This document shows positions 1-12,154 of a DNA stretch of 64,000 bases, one piece after another. The DNA is from Prinia subflava (lineage: Eukaryota; Chordata; Aves; Passeriformes; Cisticolidae), in the NCBI RefSeq assembly GCF_021018805.1, contig NC_086247.1, positions 1,131,501-1,195,500 on the forward strand. Direction: 5' to 3'. Below the pieces are notes generated by a model. It did not search any database. It saw nothing but the letters and a program-made list of their open reading frames with translations, and was not told the DNA's origin. Positions within the stretch are counted from its first letter, which is position 1. Each line of letters begins with the position of its first letter. A program made the position numbers and the translations under genes.

Positions 1-1489
1 AACGAACTGAGAGTTACAAGAAGCAGCAAAATATCCGTGTGTTCAGCAGGAATCGTAGCCGGGCCAGAGCTGCTTGGAATTTCCCCCGGCAGCAGTGCCC
101 TGCCTTCATTTTTGTGGGACTTTTCAGGGTAAATTTGGGTTTAATCCCTAATCCTGCCCATCAATCCTGAATGAAGTGAGGTGTATCCTGCCTCCTCTTT
201 AAACCCTCTGGGGTCTCCGTGCATGCTGGATAATTTGGGATATCCTGGATAACCTGTAAGGTGCAAGAATTGAATTTAAACCCCGTGTTGTTTTTTTAAC
301 TCCTTCATTCCCGGTATTCCTGAGCTATCGGGAGTGAGAGCGGAATAAGACGCTGAGAAAATCATGCTCTGTAAAAAAAAACCCCTTTGGGAATAAATCC
401 TGTTTTCCAGTGCTCCTGTAATTACCTTTTCTCCCTCCGTGTGGGATTCCTGCCTTAGGGACAGAGCTGGGGTTGCTTTTGTGCTGCCTCTGGGATGTTT
501 TCCCACACGGAGCCGATTCCTATCCCGTTAATTGATTCCCAAGACCGGCGAGTTGACCGGGAATTTTTTTATTGGACCGGATTATTTTATTTCCCTGCCT
601 TCCCAAAACTTTTGCTCTGTCCTTAACCACAATTAACTAATTCATTCCTGCCTTGATTGCTCCACAAAGAGAGGGAGTGGGGTGGCATCACCTCCGGACC
701 CTCTGGAGCAGCACAACAGCGGGAAAGGCTCCGTCGGGAGATCAAATCCATCTTTTTCAATTGGTCCCTGCCGACCTGGATTTCTTGGATTTTGTGGCAA
801 AGAGCTTTGTGCCAGAGTGACCAAATTAAGAAGTGAGGGGATCCCTGTAAAGGATAAAAATGGGATGTGCATGCCTGGTTTTTCATTGACAAAAATTCGG
901 GATTTAAAAAATAATCCCAAACCACCTTCAGTTATGATTTGAGTAAAATGGGAACAATCCCTTTTTATGACATAAAATTCCTTCTGCAAAATAAAAAAGC
1001 AACCTCCAAACCCTCATTTTTCCCTGAAATATCCTCTGGCTGGGATTTTTTTTTCCTTTTTTCCCTCTTTTATACATATCCAGGAGGGTTTTGTTCCGGA
1101 GGGGGGAATGTTGAGGCACAAGCTCCGTGCTGGAACACTGCTCCAGCCCGATCCTGCTGCATCTGCTTCCCTCTGCCTCATCCTTCTCCAGTTTTCCTGC
1201 TGGGTCAGGATTTTTCCGGCTCGTAATCATTCCAGCAGATGGTGGGATAAAGGGATGCTGACCAGGAAATTACCTGGGAGCCGGGAGCAGCGGCACCTTT
1301 ATGTCACAGAATGCTAAAAATCTGTTTTCAGCACGGCTTGGCTTGTTGAGGGAGGGCACGGATTTGTGGAAAAGAGTGGGAAAAGCTCTCCAGCTCTTTT
1401 CTGGGAATCAGGATAAGGTTTTTTTTTGGGGGGGGAAAAGGCTGAATTGGTGATTTAAACCTGCTCTGGTGATGATTTAAGGTGGGGGT

Positions 1490-1975
1490 TGGTGATGTCC
1501 TGCAAAGTTCCCACAGGGAAAATCGGCTGCTCCTGCAACTTAATTTCCTGGAATTTCATGTGGGAGAGTGAGATCTCTAAGAAATTCCTGGTGGAGTAGG
1601 GCAGAACCTTTGGGATTTGTTGTCCAGTCAGGAAAACTGGGCTATCCTGTGGATTCCGGCATTTGGTGTTTGGTGTAGGAGAGTGGGATCTCCAGGAGAT
1701 TCCCATAAAAACAGGGCAGACCCTTTGGGATGTATTGTCCTGCCGGGAAAACTGGGTTCTCCCATGTTATGTGGCTCCTGGTGTTTGATTTAGGGGAAGT
1801 GAATTCTAGGAGATTCCTGGAAAAGCAGGCAGAACCTTTGGGATGTGTTGTCCAGCCAGGAAAACTGGGCTGTCCTTGGATTCTGGCGTTTGGTGCAGAA
1901 GAACGGGATCTGCAGGAGATTCCCAGAGGAGCAGGGCAGACCCTTTGGGATGTGTCATCCTTCCCGGGAGCACAT
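1490..1975. repeat. minisatellite, about 112 bp unit, four copies
   Basis: Four diverged tandem copies share the order GGGCAGAACCTTTGGGAT, TTGTCCAGCCAGGAAAACTGG, a TTTGGTG-type word and GGGATCTCCAGGAGATTCC. The TGGGAT marker falls at 1611, 1726, 1839 and 1946, giving spacings of 115, 113 and 107 bp. The array keeps a long open frame on the minus strand (up to 2346), which I read as a by-product. Confidence 0.85.
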
Positions 1976-2879
1976 TTCTCCCAGGATTTTACCCCCCCAA
2001 AAATTGGGAAGTGGAAAACCACATCATTCCAGAGGATGAATCCCTTCCTCCCTCCTGCCCTGTGCCGCTTTTTAAGGAATATCAGCGGCACAGGCGCTGC
2101 TTTGGGAATACAAAGCTCCGCTCCCGTTTTCCCGATGCCTTCCCTGGAGCTCTCGGGAAGTATCCAGTAAATCAGACACTCCCGGCTCACTCCATCCAGT
2201 AATGAAGTGGGAATGAACTCTGGAAAAGGGAAAGGCACGGGGGGGATGAACTCCCCGGAGATTGATGGGATGTGCTGACGTCGCGGCCCAAACACGACCA
2301 TCTCACTTTTCCAAGCAATCCATCTGGAGCTTCGGTGATCTGTCATCCCGGCGAGCTGGGAAATTCGTCAGGAGACTTGGAAAAGAGCTCCCACCTTTGC
2401 GCTTTTTCCGGCCGCTCCCTCCCTCCACGAAAGAATTGAGGGGGGGGGATGCAAAGGAATCTTGGGAGCTTTTTCCTGGGATTCCTGAGGGTGTTAATTT
2501 GGTTTAAATGGACTTAAACACTTGGATAAATCAAGGAATTCCTTGACATTCGGTTTATTAAAAATTGGTTTATTCCGGATTCTTCTTTTTAAAAGCAGAG
2601 CCAGAATGGAGAATGGGAAGGAGATTCCATAGGATTTAGGGCAGTCAAGGAAGTGTTAAAGCAGCTTTGGAAGGAAAAAAAGGTGATTTGGGGATTTTTT
2701 TTTGAGTTTTATCCTTGTTTTTGCTGTTGACCCTTCTGTCTGCTCTAGCAAGAGTCTGTCATTCTGCTTCCTGGGGTTTTCTTGCTTTTAAGTGAGGAAA
2801 AGTGAGATGTTGAGGGCTGTGTTAAAAAATTCCTCTGAGATATCCTAAGGGAAGACCAAAGTATTGTATTCCCCATTGT

Positions 2880-3480
2880 GCTCACTCCTGCCTGGATTTG
2901 CATCAGAATTAATCCCAAATTCCATGTAATGATCCAGATTAACCACTTTTTAAATGGAGGGAGAACGATTCCTGGAATCTGAGACTTGGGATGTGACAGG
3001 GGCTGAAACCCCTTTAAAACTGAGTTTGAGGTTTTCCTACAGGGATTCGCAGGAGAATTAATCCCAAATTTTGTGTAATGATCCAAATTTTAAGGGTGAA
3101 TCTCTGAAAGTGAAGGGCAGAATTATCCCTGGAATCTGAGACCTGGGATGTAACAGAGAATAAAGCTCCTTTAAACCTCAGCTTGAGGTTTTCCTGCAGG
3201 GATTTTCAGCAGAATTAACCCCAAATTCCATGTAAAGGTCCGAATTAACCACTTTTTAAGCATGAAATTTTGGGAAGTGGAGAGCAGAGCAGTCTCTGGA
3301 TCCTGAGACCTGTCCCTGGATCCTGACATTTGGAATCCAGCCAGGGCTAAAGCTCTTTTAGACCTCATCTTGAGGTTTTTCTGCATGGATTTAGTGAAAT
3401 TCCGTGTAATGATCCAAATTAACCACTTTTTAAGGATGAATTTTGGGTATTGGAGGGCAGAGCTATCCCTAGATCAGTGG
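2880..3480. repeat. tandem repeat, 150-190 bp unit, about 3.5-4 copies
   Basis: Copies begin at GGATT markers at 2894, 3043, 3200 and 3387 (spacings 149, 157 and 187 bp). Each contains AGAATTAATCCCAAATTCC or a variant, GTAATGATCCAAATTAACC, ACTTTTTAAG, a word like ATCCCTGGAATCTGAGACC, and TTGAGGTTTTTCTGC. The third-to-fourth interval is longer because a CTGGATCCTGA segment is doubled. Unrelated to the array at 1490. Confidence 0.82.
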
Positions 3481-4071
3481 GATCAGTGCTGGGGCTGGGA
3501 CTGGTTTTATGGAAAGGGCCACAGCAGTCCTTGGTCCAGACTTCCAGCACGCAGTTGTTCCCAATCCAGAGGCACAGCTGGCATGCCATGGCCGTGTCCC
3601 AGCGTCCCAGGATGTATTAATAGCCCCACAATTTGGGAATTCACGGCTGGACCGAAACCCAACTCCAGGCACTTTCCCACCCTGCACATGGACACAAATA
3701 TCTTGGAGACTCCAACCATTACCAGCGCCCGGTGCTGCTGGAAAAGCGCAGCTCTTTAGTTTACATCCCGCTTTTATCCTCTCTCCTGAATTCCTGGAGA
3801 AGGGATCAGGTGTTAACTGAAGGGAGGGAAATCCTGGGAAGTGAGGGCAGCACTGTCTCCTTTGCTTTTCCAGCAAATTATCCTGGACCCTGCCTCAGTT
3901 TCCCCACCTGATTCTCTCCTTCCTAATCCCACTTGGTTGCTCCCAGGAAGCTGCATGGAGAAAGGAATTTCTCCTTCCTTCCATGAAAAGCAGTGGCTGG
4001 AGCCCTCAGGGACAAATCTGTGTGGAGATGGGTGCAAATACCAGGTGGAAAAATGCCAAGTCCATGAGATA

Positions 4072-4440
4072 AAACCATGGAATCATGATTGGAAAAAAAC
4101 TTGGAGCCCCACTGAGTCCAAGTGTTCCCTCAGCTCCTCAAGGCCACCACTGGCCATGACCCTAAGTGCCACATCCACATGGATTTTAAATTCTTCCAGG
4201 AGTGGGGACTCTGCCACTGCCCTGGGCAGCTGTGCCAGTGCCTGACCACCTTTTCCATGAAGAAAATTCCCCAATATCCAACTTAAACCTCTCCTAGTGC
4301 AGCTTGAGGCTGTTTCCCTCATCCTGTGCCTTGTTCCCTGGGAGCAGATCCTGATCCCATCCGGCTCCACCCTCCTGTCAGGGAATTGCAGTGAGAAGGT
4401 CCCTCCTGAGCCTCCTTTTCTCTAGGCTGACCCCCCACTA
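4072..4440 (-). mobile_element. CR1 LINE fragment, type B
   Basis: On + it reads as the reverse complement of a CR1 3' region: AAGTGCCACATCCACATGG, GGGCAGCTGTGCCAGTGCC, then CTCCTTTTCTCTAGGCTGA. The 3' end is near 4072 and the 5' truncation near 4440. Confidence 0.85.
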
Positions 4441-4536
4441 GTTCCCATTTGAGTTCCAGGGGTTCTCCACAGAAATTATCCTACAAATCCACCCTTATTC
4501 TCCCTTTTTCTTCCGGAAAATCCTGTAAATACCCTG

Positions 4537-4640
4537 AATCCCAGAATGGTTTGGAATGGTTTTGGAAGGGACCTTAAAGACCACCTCGTTCCAACCCTTT
4601 CCATGGACAGGGACAGCTTCCAGTAGACCAGGGTTCTGGG
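4537..4640 (-). mobile_element. CR1 3'-end fragment, type A
   Basis: CCAGAATGG, GGAAGGGACCTTAAAGACC, then GACAGGGACAGCTTCCAG. Only the last 100 bp or so of the element. Confidence 0.85.
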
Positions 4641-4668
4641 ATTCCCTTCTGTGTGAGCAGGGAATAGA

Positions 4669-4700
4669 ACATTTATGGAATAAACATTTATGGAATAAAC
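4669..4700. repeat. 15 bp direct repeat, two copies
   Basis: CATTTATGGAATAAA occurs twice in tandem with a 15 bp period, about 30 bp past the CR1 break at 4640. Confidence 0.8.
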
Positions 4701-5809
4701 ACACCAAATAAAAGTGTATTTTGGCAGTGGTACTGTCATTGCTTTGCATTCAATTTGGTGCAGATTCCTGATCCCTGTATCAATAATCACTTCCCAGCTC
4801 ATGATAAATTTCCATCAAATAAATATTGATATTCCACTCCAACTTTATGGATAAACATCCTCCCAGGCTTCCATATTGTTCCAAGTTTTATGGATAGGAA
4901 AAATCAAAGGTGGTTTATGATTTGAAACAGCCTCAGGTTGGTTTGGGTTGTTTTATGTCCACTTGTGTTAATCAAGGGGGCGGTTTGGGATTTATTCCAA
5001 GAGAGGTTTTGGTGGCATTTGAGATGTCGTATGGTGTTATCCATGAGGGAATCCAGAGGGAATTCTGGGAAGTGGCAAGTTAACGGAGAAATTCTGGAGT
5101 TTTGAGCAGGACATGGATATTTTTTCCCACCTGAGAGCCACTTTGGGAACCTCCCAGGAGGCTGCGATGCCGCTCGGTGTTTGTGTCGCCCTCGGATCCG
5201 GAGGAGCTCCTGGAGGGGCTGGAAAATCTCCAGCTGCAAATGGAGCTCTGATGGAAGGTGCTGCTCCCGGGGTTCCTCGGGGTTGGAAGCAGATCCCCCG
5301 GGCACTTCCCGTGTGATGTCTGCACCCAGCAGGAAGGGAAAAAACCGGAGACAAAGGATGAGAGGAGGAATGTGCCGTGCACTGCTCCGCTGGCTCTCCC
5401 CAGCCTCAAATTGCTCGGAGACACGGCACCGGCTCCGTGGATTCCTGGGAGCCACCACCCTGAAGGAAGCACATTTCTCCCCCTAAGAGCTGAGGGATGT
5501 CTGGGGACTTTCCTGCCACTTCTGGCATTCAAGAGGATACAAGAGGTACATCAAGAGGATAAAATCAGCCCGGAGAAGCCTCTTCCCGAGGTTTGTGCTG
5601 AGCTTGGAGGAAAATTTTGCTTAATAACCCTTTTGTTATCCTCGAGGATGTTTAGCCCCCTCTGGAAGACTCATTCCTTGGGCTGGAGCTGGTGGAAGGA
5701 GGAGTTGGGCAGACACTGGGGACAGCACGTGTTGAGCTCCTGGAGAAAAACAGCTGGAACATGTAATCCCAGAGAAAAGGATCTAAAGCTGTCCCAAAGG
5801 GACCCGATG

Positions 5810-6172
5810 AAGGGTCTGGGGGGGAAAAACCTGGAGAAGAGAAGACTGAGGGAAGAATCATTGGGATCTGGAGCTTCCTCAGGAGTGGCAGCTCCAATCT
5901 CTGCTCTCTGTGACCACGACCAGGACCTGAGGGAGTGGCTGGAAATATGTCAGGGAAGGTTTATGTTGATATCAGGAAAAAGTTCTTCCCCCAGTGGGGA
6001 GTTGGGTGCTGAGACAGGATCCCCAGGGAATGGTCACGGCCCTAAGGCTGCCAGAGCCGTTGGAAAGGGCGCTCTGGCACCGGGTGGGATTTTTGGGATG
6101 TCCTCTGCAGGGCCAGGAGTTAATCCTCGTGGTTCCCTTCCAGCTCAGGATATCCTATGAATCCAGAGGGTG
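5810..6172 (+). mobile_element. CR1 LINE fragment, type C
   Basis: Sense orientation: CTGGAGAAGAGAAGACTGAG, CAGGGAAGGTTTATGTTGATA, then GATGTCCTCTGCAGGGCCAGG and AGCTCAGGATATCCTATGAA. A 300-codon open frame (5258-6160) runs across it in a frame that does not match reverse transcriptase. Confidence 0.8.
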
Positions 6173-7423
6173 TTTTGGCTGGTGGACAAATCCCTTTGAC
6201 CCTGAAGTCTATTCCCCATCAGGCACAACTATCCGAGGAATATTTTAATGTGAGGTTCAGTTGTTTTCTGCCTTGAACACCTTAAAACCCACGGTAAAAT
6301 CACCACCTGCTCAGCTATTTTCTCCTCCAGCCCATCTTTTCCATGAGCATCTGATTCCCAAGTTCTCAGCTTTTTTCCCTCCCTCCGTTAATTATTATAA
6401 TTACTTTTAAAATCTGGCCCCTGATTAGGCACTAGGTGGACACAGTGGCTGGGTTTTATTGCAGAACCTGCTCCTGCTCAAGGAGTTATTTTTGCTGAAG
6501 GCTCCCCCGGAATTGCTGAGTCAAGACAACGCTTTGATGGGATAAACATCTTCCCGCTCCCTTCTGTTCAGACCCTGGAGCCCCATTTGCCTGAGTAAAG
6601 ACGTTGAGTTTCTTGGAATGCAGCTCCCGTTAAAGGAGCCCTGGAGCAAACACGGCAAGCTCCTGCTGTAATTTAAGAGTTTATCCCAAATCCACGAACG
6701 ACAGACCCAAATCCAGGGACTAAAAGTTGGTTCCTCATCTTGACCATGCCTCTCCCAAGACCTGCAGGTGGTTTGAATTCCCACCGATCCTGGAGCTGGT
6801 CAGTGCTTTCCTCATGGAGACGCCGCCTCGGAGCCACTGGTGGTCACCTGCTCCTAACGCGGCACTTCCAGAAGGGTTTGGCCAAAAGGTCAGCGCTCAA
6901 CTGCTCAACGGAGCCATCCCTGAATGGATGCGTGCAGAGGCTTCCAGGGGGAGCACACAGGGTTTACACAGAAATAGTCGCTCATCTGACTGAATCGTTA
7001 ATGCCCGTTGCCCGCGGAGACTAATTAAGGAGAGCTGCAGCTGTTTTGGGAAGCGCTTTGCGGGGATTACGCGGCGAGCGCGGGCTGGAGGAGCTCTCGG
7101 AGTGTGAAACATTAGGAAAGGCGTTTTGCGCCGCCGCGCTCCGAGGAGTTGAGGGAAGGGGGGTTTTGGGGACAGAGTTTTCCAAACTGTTTTCTTGGAG
7201 ACGGTTTGAGTTTGGCCAGATGACGGGATGTGAGTGGTGACAGCGCGGCTTCGGTGTGGACACGTCAGGAAGCCTGGGGGAGAAAGGTTAATAGGGGTGT
7301 GTGTCCCTGCTGCCTTTCCCTAAAATCCTGCTGCCTTTTCCATGGGCTCCTGTGGGCAGTGGGGCTTTTCTCTGTCACGGCTCTGAAGAGCTCATGGAAG
7401 GATTTTGGGTTTGTTGTCCAGAG

Positions 7424-7540
7424 AAGGGAACGGAGTTGGGAAGGGTCTGGAGCACCAGGAGCGGCTGAGGGAGTTAGGGAGGCTCAGCCTGAGGGAAAGG
7501 AGGCTCAGGGGGGACCTTCTGGCTCTCTACATCCTGCTCC
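7424..7540 (+). mobile_element. CR1 type B piece, left half of a composite
   Basis: GGTCTGGAGCACCAGGAGCGG to GACCTTCTGGCTCTCTAC in sense orientation, lacking its 3' half. It abuts an oppositely oriented type A piece. Confidence 0.8.
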
Positions 7541-7700
7541 ATGCCCCAAGTCCAGCCTGGACTTCAACACTTCCAGGGATAGGGCAGCCACAGCTTCTCT
7601 GGGAATTCCATCCCAGCCCCTCACCACCCTCCCAGGGAAGAATTCTTTCCCAATATCCCATCTAACCCTGCCCTCTGGCAATGGAAACTCTCTACCCCAT
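7541..7700 (-). mobile_element. CR1 type A piece, right half of a composite
   Basis: Antisense CR1: ACACTTCCAGGGATAGGGCA, GAATTCTTTCCCAATATCCC, CCTGCCCTCTGGCAATGG. The terminal 100 bp of the element is absent, so the junction at 7541 is a rearrangement or nested insertion. Confidence 0.8.
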
Positions 7701-8412
7701 CATGCTAAAATTGTGCCATACAAGATTTCCTTTATGTCTCCTTTTGAATTTTCTGGTGGTTTTATTTGGTCATTTAATTTATGTATCATCATTTACATAA
7801 GATCAAGTTTTCCTGCACATGGGACATAAATTCTCCAAGACCATGGATCGCTTTGGGTTCTTGTAAAAGAAAATGTACGGACGCTTTGTAAAACCTTGTA
7901 TCTGGTTTTGTGGAACTCCTGAGCCACCCTGGAAATCTTTGGTTCCTTGGTCATAAACCCTCCTGAAGGATTTGCTGTACTGGATTAAATCCGAAGGCCC
8001 CGAGAAACATCCAGTGCATGGATTTTCAGGAAGCCAACAGGAAAACTTTTGAGGCATTACTGCAGTTGAGATTCGGGCTGGGAGTCTGGCTGTTCACACT
8101 CCCAGTGGCATGTGCAGAATCCCTGGAGCTCCAGGGATTGCTGCTTTATGGTTTGCACGTGGGATTTGCTGTGAGCTCCTGGTTCTTTTTATAGAGAGTC
8201 TATTCCGGGGGGATTTCGGAGAGGGAATTTCTGACCTTTGGACAAGAAGCCATCAAGCTGTGAACCAGCAGGAAATCCAAAGTGATTTAGGCCATGGTCC
8301 TTTTTAAAATCCAGCTGTTTCCTGGTTTAGGATGTTGTTTGTTGGGTGATTGTTGTTGCCAGGGGCTGGAGCTGTGCTGAGGCTGGGTCTTGGTGCCCTT
8401 TCCTTGTGTCTT

Positions 8413-8836
8413 CGTGGAATTTGGGAAAGGTTTGGGTAGGAAGGGATCTTTCAAGACCTTCTCATTCCATCCCCTGCCATGGGCAGGGACACCTCCCACT
8501 ATCCCAGTGTGCTCCAAGCCCCATCCAGCCTGGTCTTGAACGCTTCCAGGAATAAGGCAGCCACAGCTTCCCTGGAAAACCTATGCCAGGGCCTCCCCAC
8601 CTTCACAGAGAATTCCTTCCTAATATCCCATCTATCCCTGCCCTCTGACAATGGGAAGCCATTCCCTGTGTCCTGTCCCTCCATCCCTTGTCCCAAGTCC
8701 CTTTCCAGCTCTCCTGGAGTCCCTTTAGGCACTGGAAGGAGCTCTAAGGTCTCCCTGGATCCTTCTCTTCTCCAGGCTGGATGTTTCCAGCTCTCCCAGC
8801 CTGGCTCCAGAGCAGAGGGGCTCCAGCCCTCGGAGC
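8413..8836 (-). mobile_element. CR1 LINE fragment, type A
   Basis: Antisense copy of over 420 bp from the 3' end to CTGGCTCCAGAGCAGAGGGG. Its 5' end touches the 5' end of the plus-strand CR1 at 8837. Confidence 0.9.
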
Positions 8837-8990
8837 GTGGTGATGGAATCACCATCCCTGGAGGTGTTGAAGAAACATGTGGATGTAGCACTTGGGGACG
8901 TAGTTTAGTGGTGAACATGGCAATACTGAGTTAACAGTTGGACTTGATGATCTTGGATGTGTTTTCCAACCTCAACAATTCCATAATTCT
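8837..8990 (+). mobile_element. CR1 3' fragment, type B
   Basis: CATCCCTGGAGGTGTTGAAG, GGATGTAGCACTTGGGGAC, then GTTGGACTTGATGATCTTGG, ending in ATTCCATAATTCTG. Head-to-head with the element on its left. Confidence 0.88.
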
Positions 8991-9494
8991 GGGTTTATCT
9001 TTCCTCCATCATTCCTCCTGGGTCAAGGGACATGAACTGGGCTCGCACGTGGCTTGTGAGATACGTGGAATTCTGCAGGACTCACACTTGGAGGATTTAT
9101 TTGGAGGAGGAGGTGGATTGTAGCTTTCCTCCCTCCAAAATTTGTATTTGGTTTAATAACAAGCAAGAGCACATGCCTTTTTCCCTGAGACTACGGAAAA
9201 ACCCCGGAGTGCCGTCAATAAAAAGATTCTCTGACAGCTTCGGAAAGGAAATGGAAATTTATCAAATATTTCCCCCTCCCCTGTCTGGAGCAGCTCGTCA
9301 GGTGTGGAGGCTGGAAAAGGGAGATTTGTTGTTCTTTCCCTCTCCTACGCTGACACCCCTGGGCGATCCCGAGGATGTGACAAAGAGAATGCTCTGCTCC
9401 CCCATCACTCAGGCTCTGGAAAATTAATTTTTTTGTTGGAGTAGAATCCAGGTACCCCCAGAGGTTTGGAGTCACAGGACAAGATTGAAGGAAA

Positions 9495-9610
9495 GTGGTT
9501 TGGGTTGAAAGAGACCTCAAAGAGCATCTAATTCCAACCCTCTGCCGTGGACAGGGACACCTTCCATGAGTCCAGGTTGCTCCAAACCCAATCCAATGGG
9601 GCCTTGGTCA
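9495..9610 (-). mobile_element. CR1 3' fragment, type A
   Basis: GTGGTTTGGGTTGAAAGAGA through GGACAGGGACACCTTCCATG to AATCCAATGGGGCCTTGG. Only the terminal part remains. Confidence 0.85.
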
Positions 9611-10016
9611 GATTCCATTTCCTTCAAGCTGTGCTATTGGAGAGGCAGATGCTCCAACATGGGATGGCACAAGCTCCAGGAAGATGCTCGGGGATGCAGG
9701 GATAGAAACCTGAATGTAAAGCGCTGGATCAGAGGGTAGAGATGGGATTATGGACATTTTGGGTAAAAGAGCTTTTGCTTTCCACCAAAAATAGATTTTT
9801 TTTTCTTTGTTTTGTTCCCTACTTTGTTAAAAGCCTTGGATTTAGCAAAGTTGGTTGGGATCAGGTGACTTGGAGGTCTGAGGCTTTCCTTATTACAATG
9901 TTGTTGACGTCGGGAATTGAGGAGCCTCCAATGCCCAAACTTTCTTCTTTTCCCTTTCCTAAAAGAGTGATGTGGGCTCATCTTTGTGCCTTTATGCTTC
10001 AAAACCATGGCTGAAA

Positions 10017-10172
10017 GGAATCATGGAATAATCTGTGTTGGACCCACACAGATCTTCCAGTCCAACTCCTGGCCCTGCACAGGACACTCCCATGAATTCC
10101 ACCATGTGCCTGAGAGGACCTTGAGTAGAAATTATTCCAAAGTCTCGTAGTATGGTGCTTACTTGGGATATT
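10017..10172 (-). mobile_element. CR1 3' fragment, type C
   Basis: Antisense words CCAACTCCTGGCCCTGCACA, GGACACTCCCATGAATTC and CACCATGTGCCTGAGAG. Confidence 0.8.
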
Positions 10173-10804
10173 CTAAGGAAGAACAGCTCTCCTGAGCCAT
10201 CCAGGTAGCCAGTGGGAATTTCCCTCTTGTAATCCTCTTGTCCACATCGTGAATTTCTGTGACTCTGGTCCCCATGTGGGTTTGATCCAAGAGAAAGTCT
10301 TGGCATTGTTTCCCTGATTTAAGCTCCCTCTCTCCACACCCCATCCTGAAGATGATGTTTTTTAGACCAGAGCTATAAGAAAATTTCATCTCTGGTACAG
10401 GAATGGTGGTCTTGGGTCATCTGGTCCCGTTTAAGCCCTAGTGGTCAATTCCTTAATTTCTGTCCATGGAATGGGATAGTGGGTAGGGTTTGGGTGCCTC
10501 TTGGTGCCATCCAGCTCCATGCTGAGCATGGAATGCTGCTGGATTCTTTCTCCTCCAGCACAGATGAAGCCGTGGTCTTTGGGGAGGTGGGAGAAGTGGA
10601 TGAGTGCCAAACCCATCCGGCTGGATCACCCAAATGGGCAATCCAAGGAAATCAACCACATGCCTCGATGCTCGTGCACAGCTTGGGCTGTGAAATTCCT
10701 TATTTATAGGAACTTAACGGATCCTGTAACAGCTTCAAGCAGATGAACGCATTTCTTTAAAGCAACAGCAATGTTCTTCCTCCTCAAGGGAGAAAGTTTT
10801 AACT

Positions 10805-11042
10805 GAAAGAGGGAAGATTTAGAGCAGAGATAAGAAAGAAATTCTTCCCTGTGAGGGTGGTGAGGCCCTGGCACAGATTACCCAGAGAAGTTTTGTCTGC
10901 CCCATCCCTGGAAGTGTTCAAGGCCAGGTTGGATGGGGCTTGGAGCAACCTGGGATAGTGGAAGATGTCCCTGCTCATGGCAGGGCTTCAGAACCAGATG
11001 ATCTTCAAGGTCTCTTCCCACCCAAACCATTCTGGGATTCTC
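10805..11042 (+). mobile_element. CR1 3' fragment, type A
   Basis: AAATTCTTCCCTGTGAGGGT, CCATCCCTGGAAGTGTTCAA and GATCTTCAAGGTCTCTTCCC, ending in ATTCTGGGATTCTCTG. Confidence 0.9.
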
Positions 11043-11254
11043 TGAAGTCGCTTTGAAGGGAAAGAGCTGGGATAGAAACAGAACCGAAAAGACCGCACAC
11101 GTTTTCCTCTTCTTCCTTCCCATCCATCCTGCGCTTTGTCGAGCGACGGATAAAAAAGGGGGGAAAAAAAACAACCCACCCACCCACAATAATCTATAGC
11201 AACTGTCAGCCAGCAAACTACTCCCATTTCATAGGGATAGGTTGGATGTCAGCG

Positions 11255-11690
11255 TGGGATCGATGGCTCTCGCGCCGTAATTATAAAAACTCGTGGGTTG
11301 TGTTGCTTGAGTGAGTTTGGGAAGAGTAGGGTCTCAATCTTCCCTCTAATGGGGCTTTGGCAGTCGGCGGCGCAGCGGCTTCGTCTTAGTCTGACAGTGT
11401 TGTCATTAAACACCAGGTAGCGTGGAACAACAGGGAACACGGCTCCGGAGCGGCCGGGAACACGCGGCTTTGACAGGAGTGATTTGTCATCGAGGAGCTG
11501 CCCAAACTCCTGAGCCTGGAGTACGGGCGGCTGCTTAAAGTGACTTATTGCCCCTGTCGGCGGCTGCAGTTGTGATTTGATAATCGGTAAATGTTTGTCA
11601 AAGATGAATTCCCTCCCTGATGCAGTGCAGTGCTGGAAAAGCAAATGAAAAGCGGGGAAAAAGAACATGTTGGATGGATTAAAGACTAGG
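11255..11690. other. unique CpG-bearing intronic block, candidate conserved non-coding
   Basis: No CR1 or tandem structure. It keeps several CpGs, for example GGCAGTCGGCGGCGCAGCGG at 11358, among AT-rich words such as TTGATAATCGG. I cannot align genomes here, so conservation is a guess from texture. Confidence 0.25.
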
Positions 11691-11837
11691 GCAGGATAAG
11701 GGTGATGGGAACAACAGGTTTCCCTGTTAACTTGGCATCCTTCCTTCACGGGGGGGAAGTGTTGAGGTTTGGGATACTGGGATGGGGACTCGCTGTCAAC
11801 GTGGGTGCTGGGGACCAGGAGTGCTGCAACATTAATT

Positions 11838-12052
11838 CCATTTCAGGAAAAATTTCTTCATGGAAAGGTCTGTTAAGCATTGGAAGGGGCTTGCCAGGGA
11901 AGTGGTGGAGTCCCCATCCCCAGAGATGTTCGAGGAGTAACTGGATGTGGCACTCAGGGCTGTGGTCTGGGTGACAAGGTGGGAATCGATCACAAATTGG
12001 ACTCGATGATCTTGGAGACCTTTTCCAACCCTAATGATTCTGTGATTATAAG
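11838..12052 (+). mobile_element. CR1 3' fragment, type B
   Basis: TTTCTTCATGGAAAGGTCTG, GGATGTGGCACTCAGGGCTG and TTGGACTCGATGATCTTGGA, ending in TAATGATTCTGTGATTATA. Confidence 0.9.
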
Positions 12053-12154
12053 GAGTGGGGTTTTTTTTCCAGATTTCGAAGATCCTGGAGCTGTGTTTGG
12101 TCTTGAGGGACTGTAGAGTGATGGGGAGCAATGGTTCTCCTTTGCTTAACCACA

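Noticed and set aside
20..1480. First 1.5 kb as part of a gene
   Set aside because: Both strands give only short overlapping frames; no splice-bounded homology.
1642..2346. 234-codon open frame on -
   Set aside because: It runs through the 112 bp minisatellite and unrelated flank; repeat-driven.
5258..6160. 300-codon open frame on +
   Set aside because: Its right half lies in a CR1 copy in a frame unlike reverse transcriptase, and the left half has no domain, compositional bias or start context I can support.
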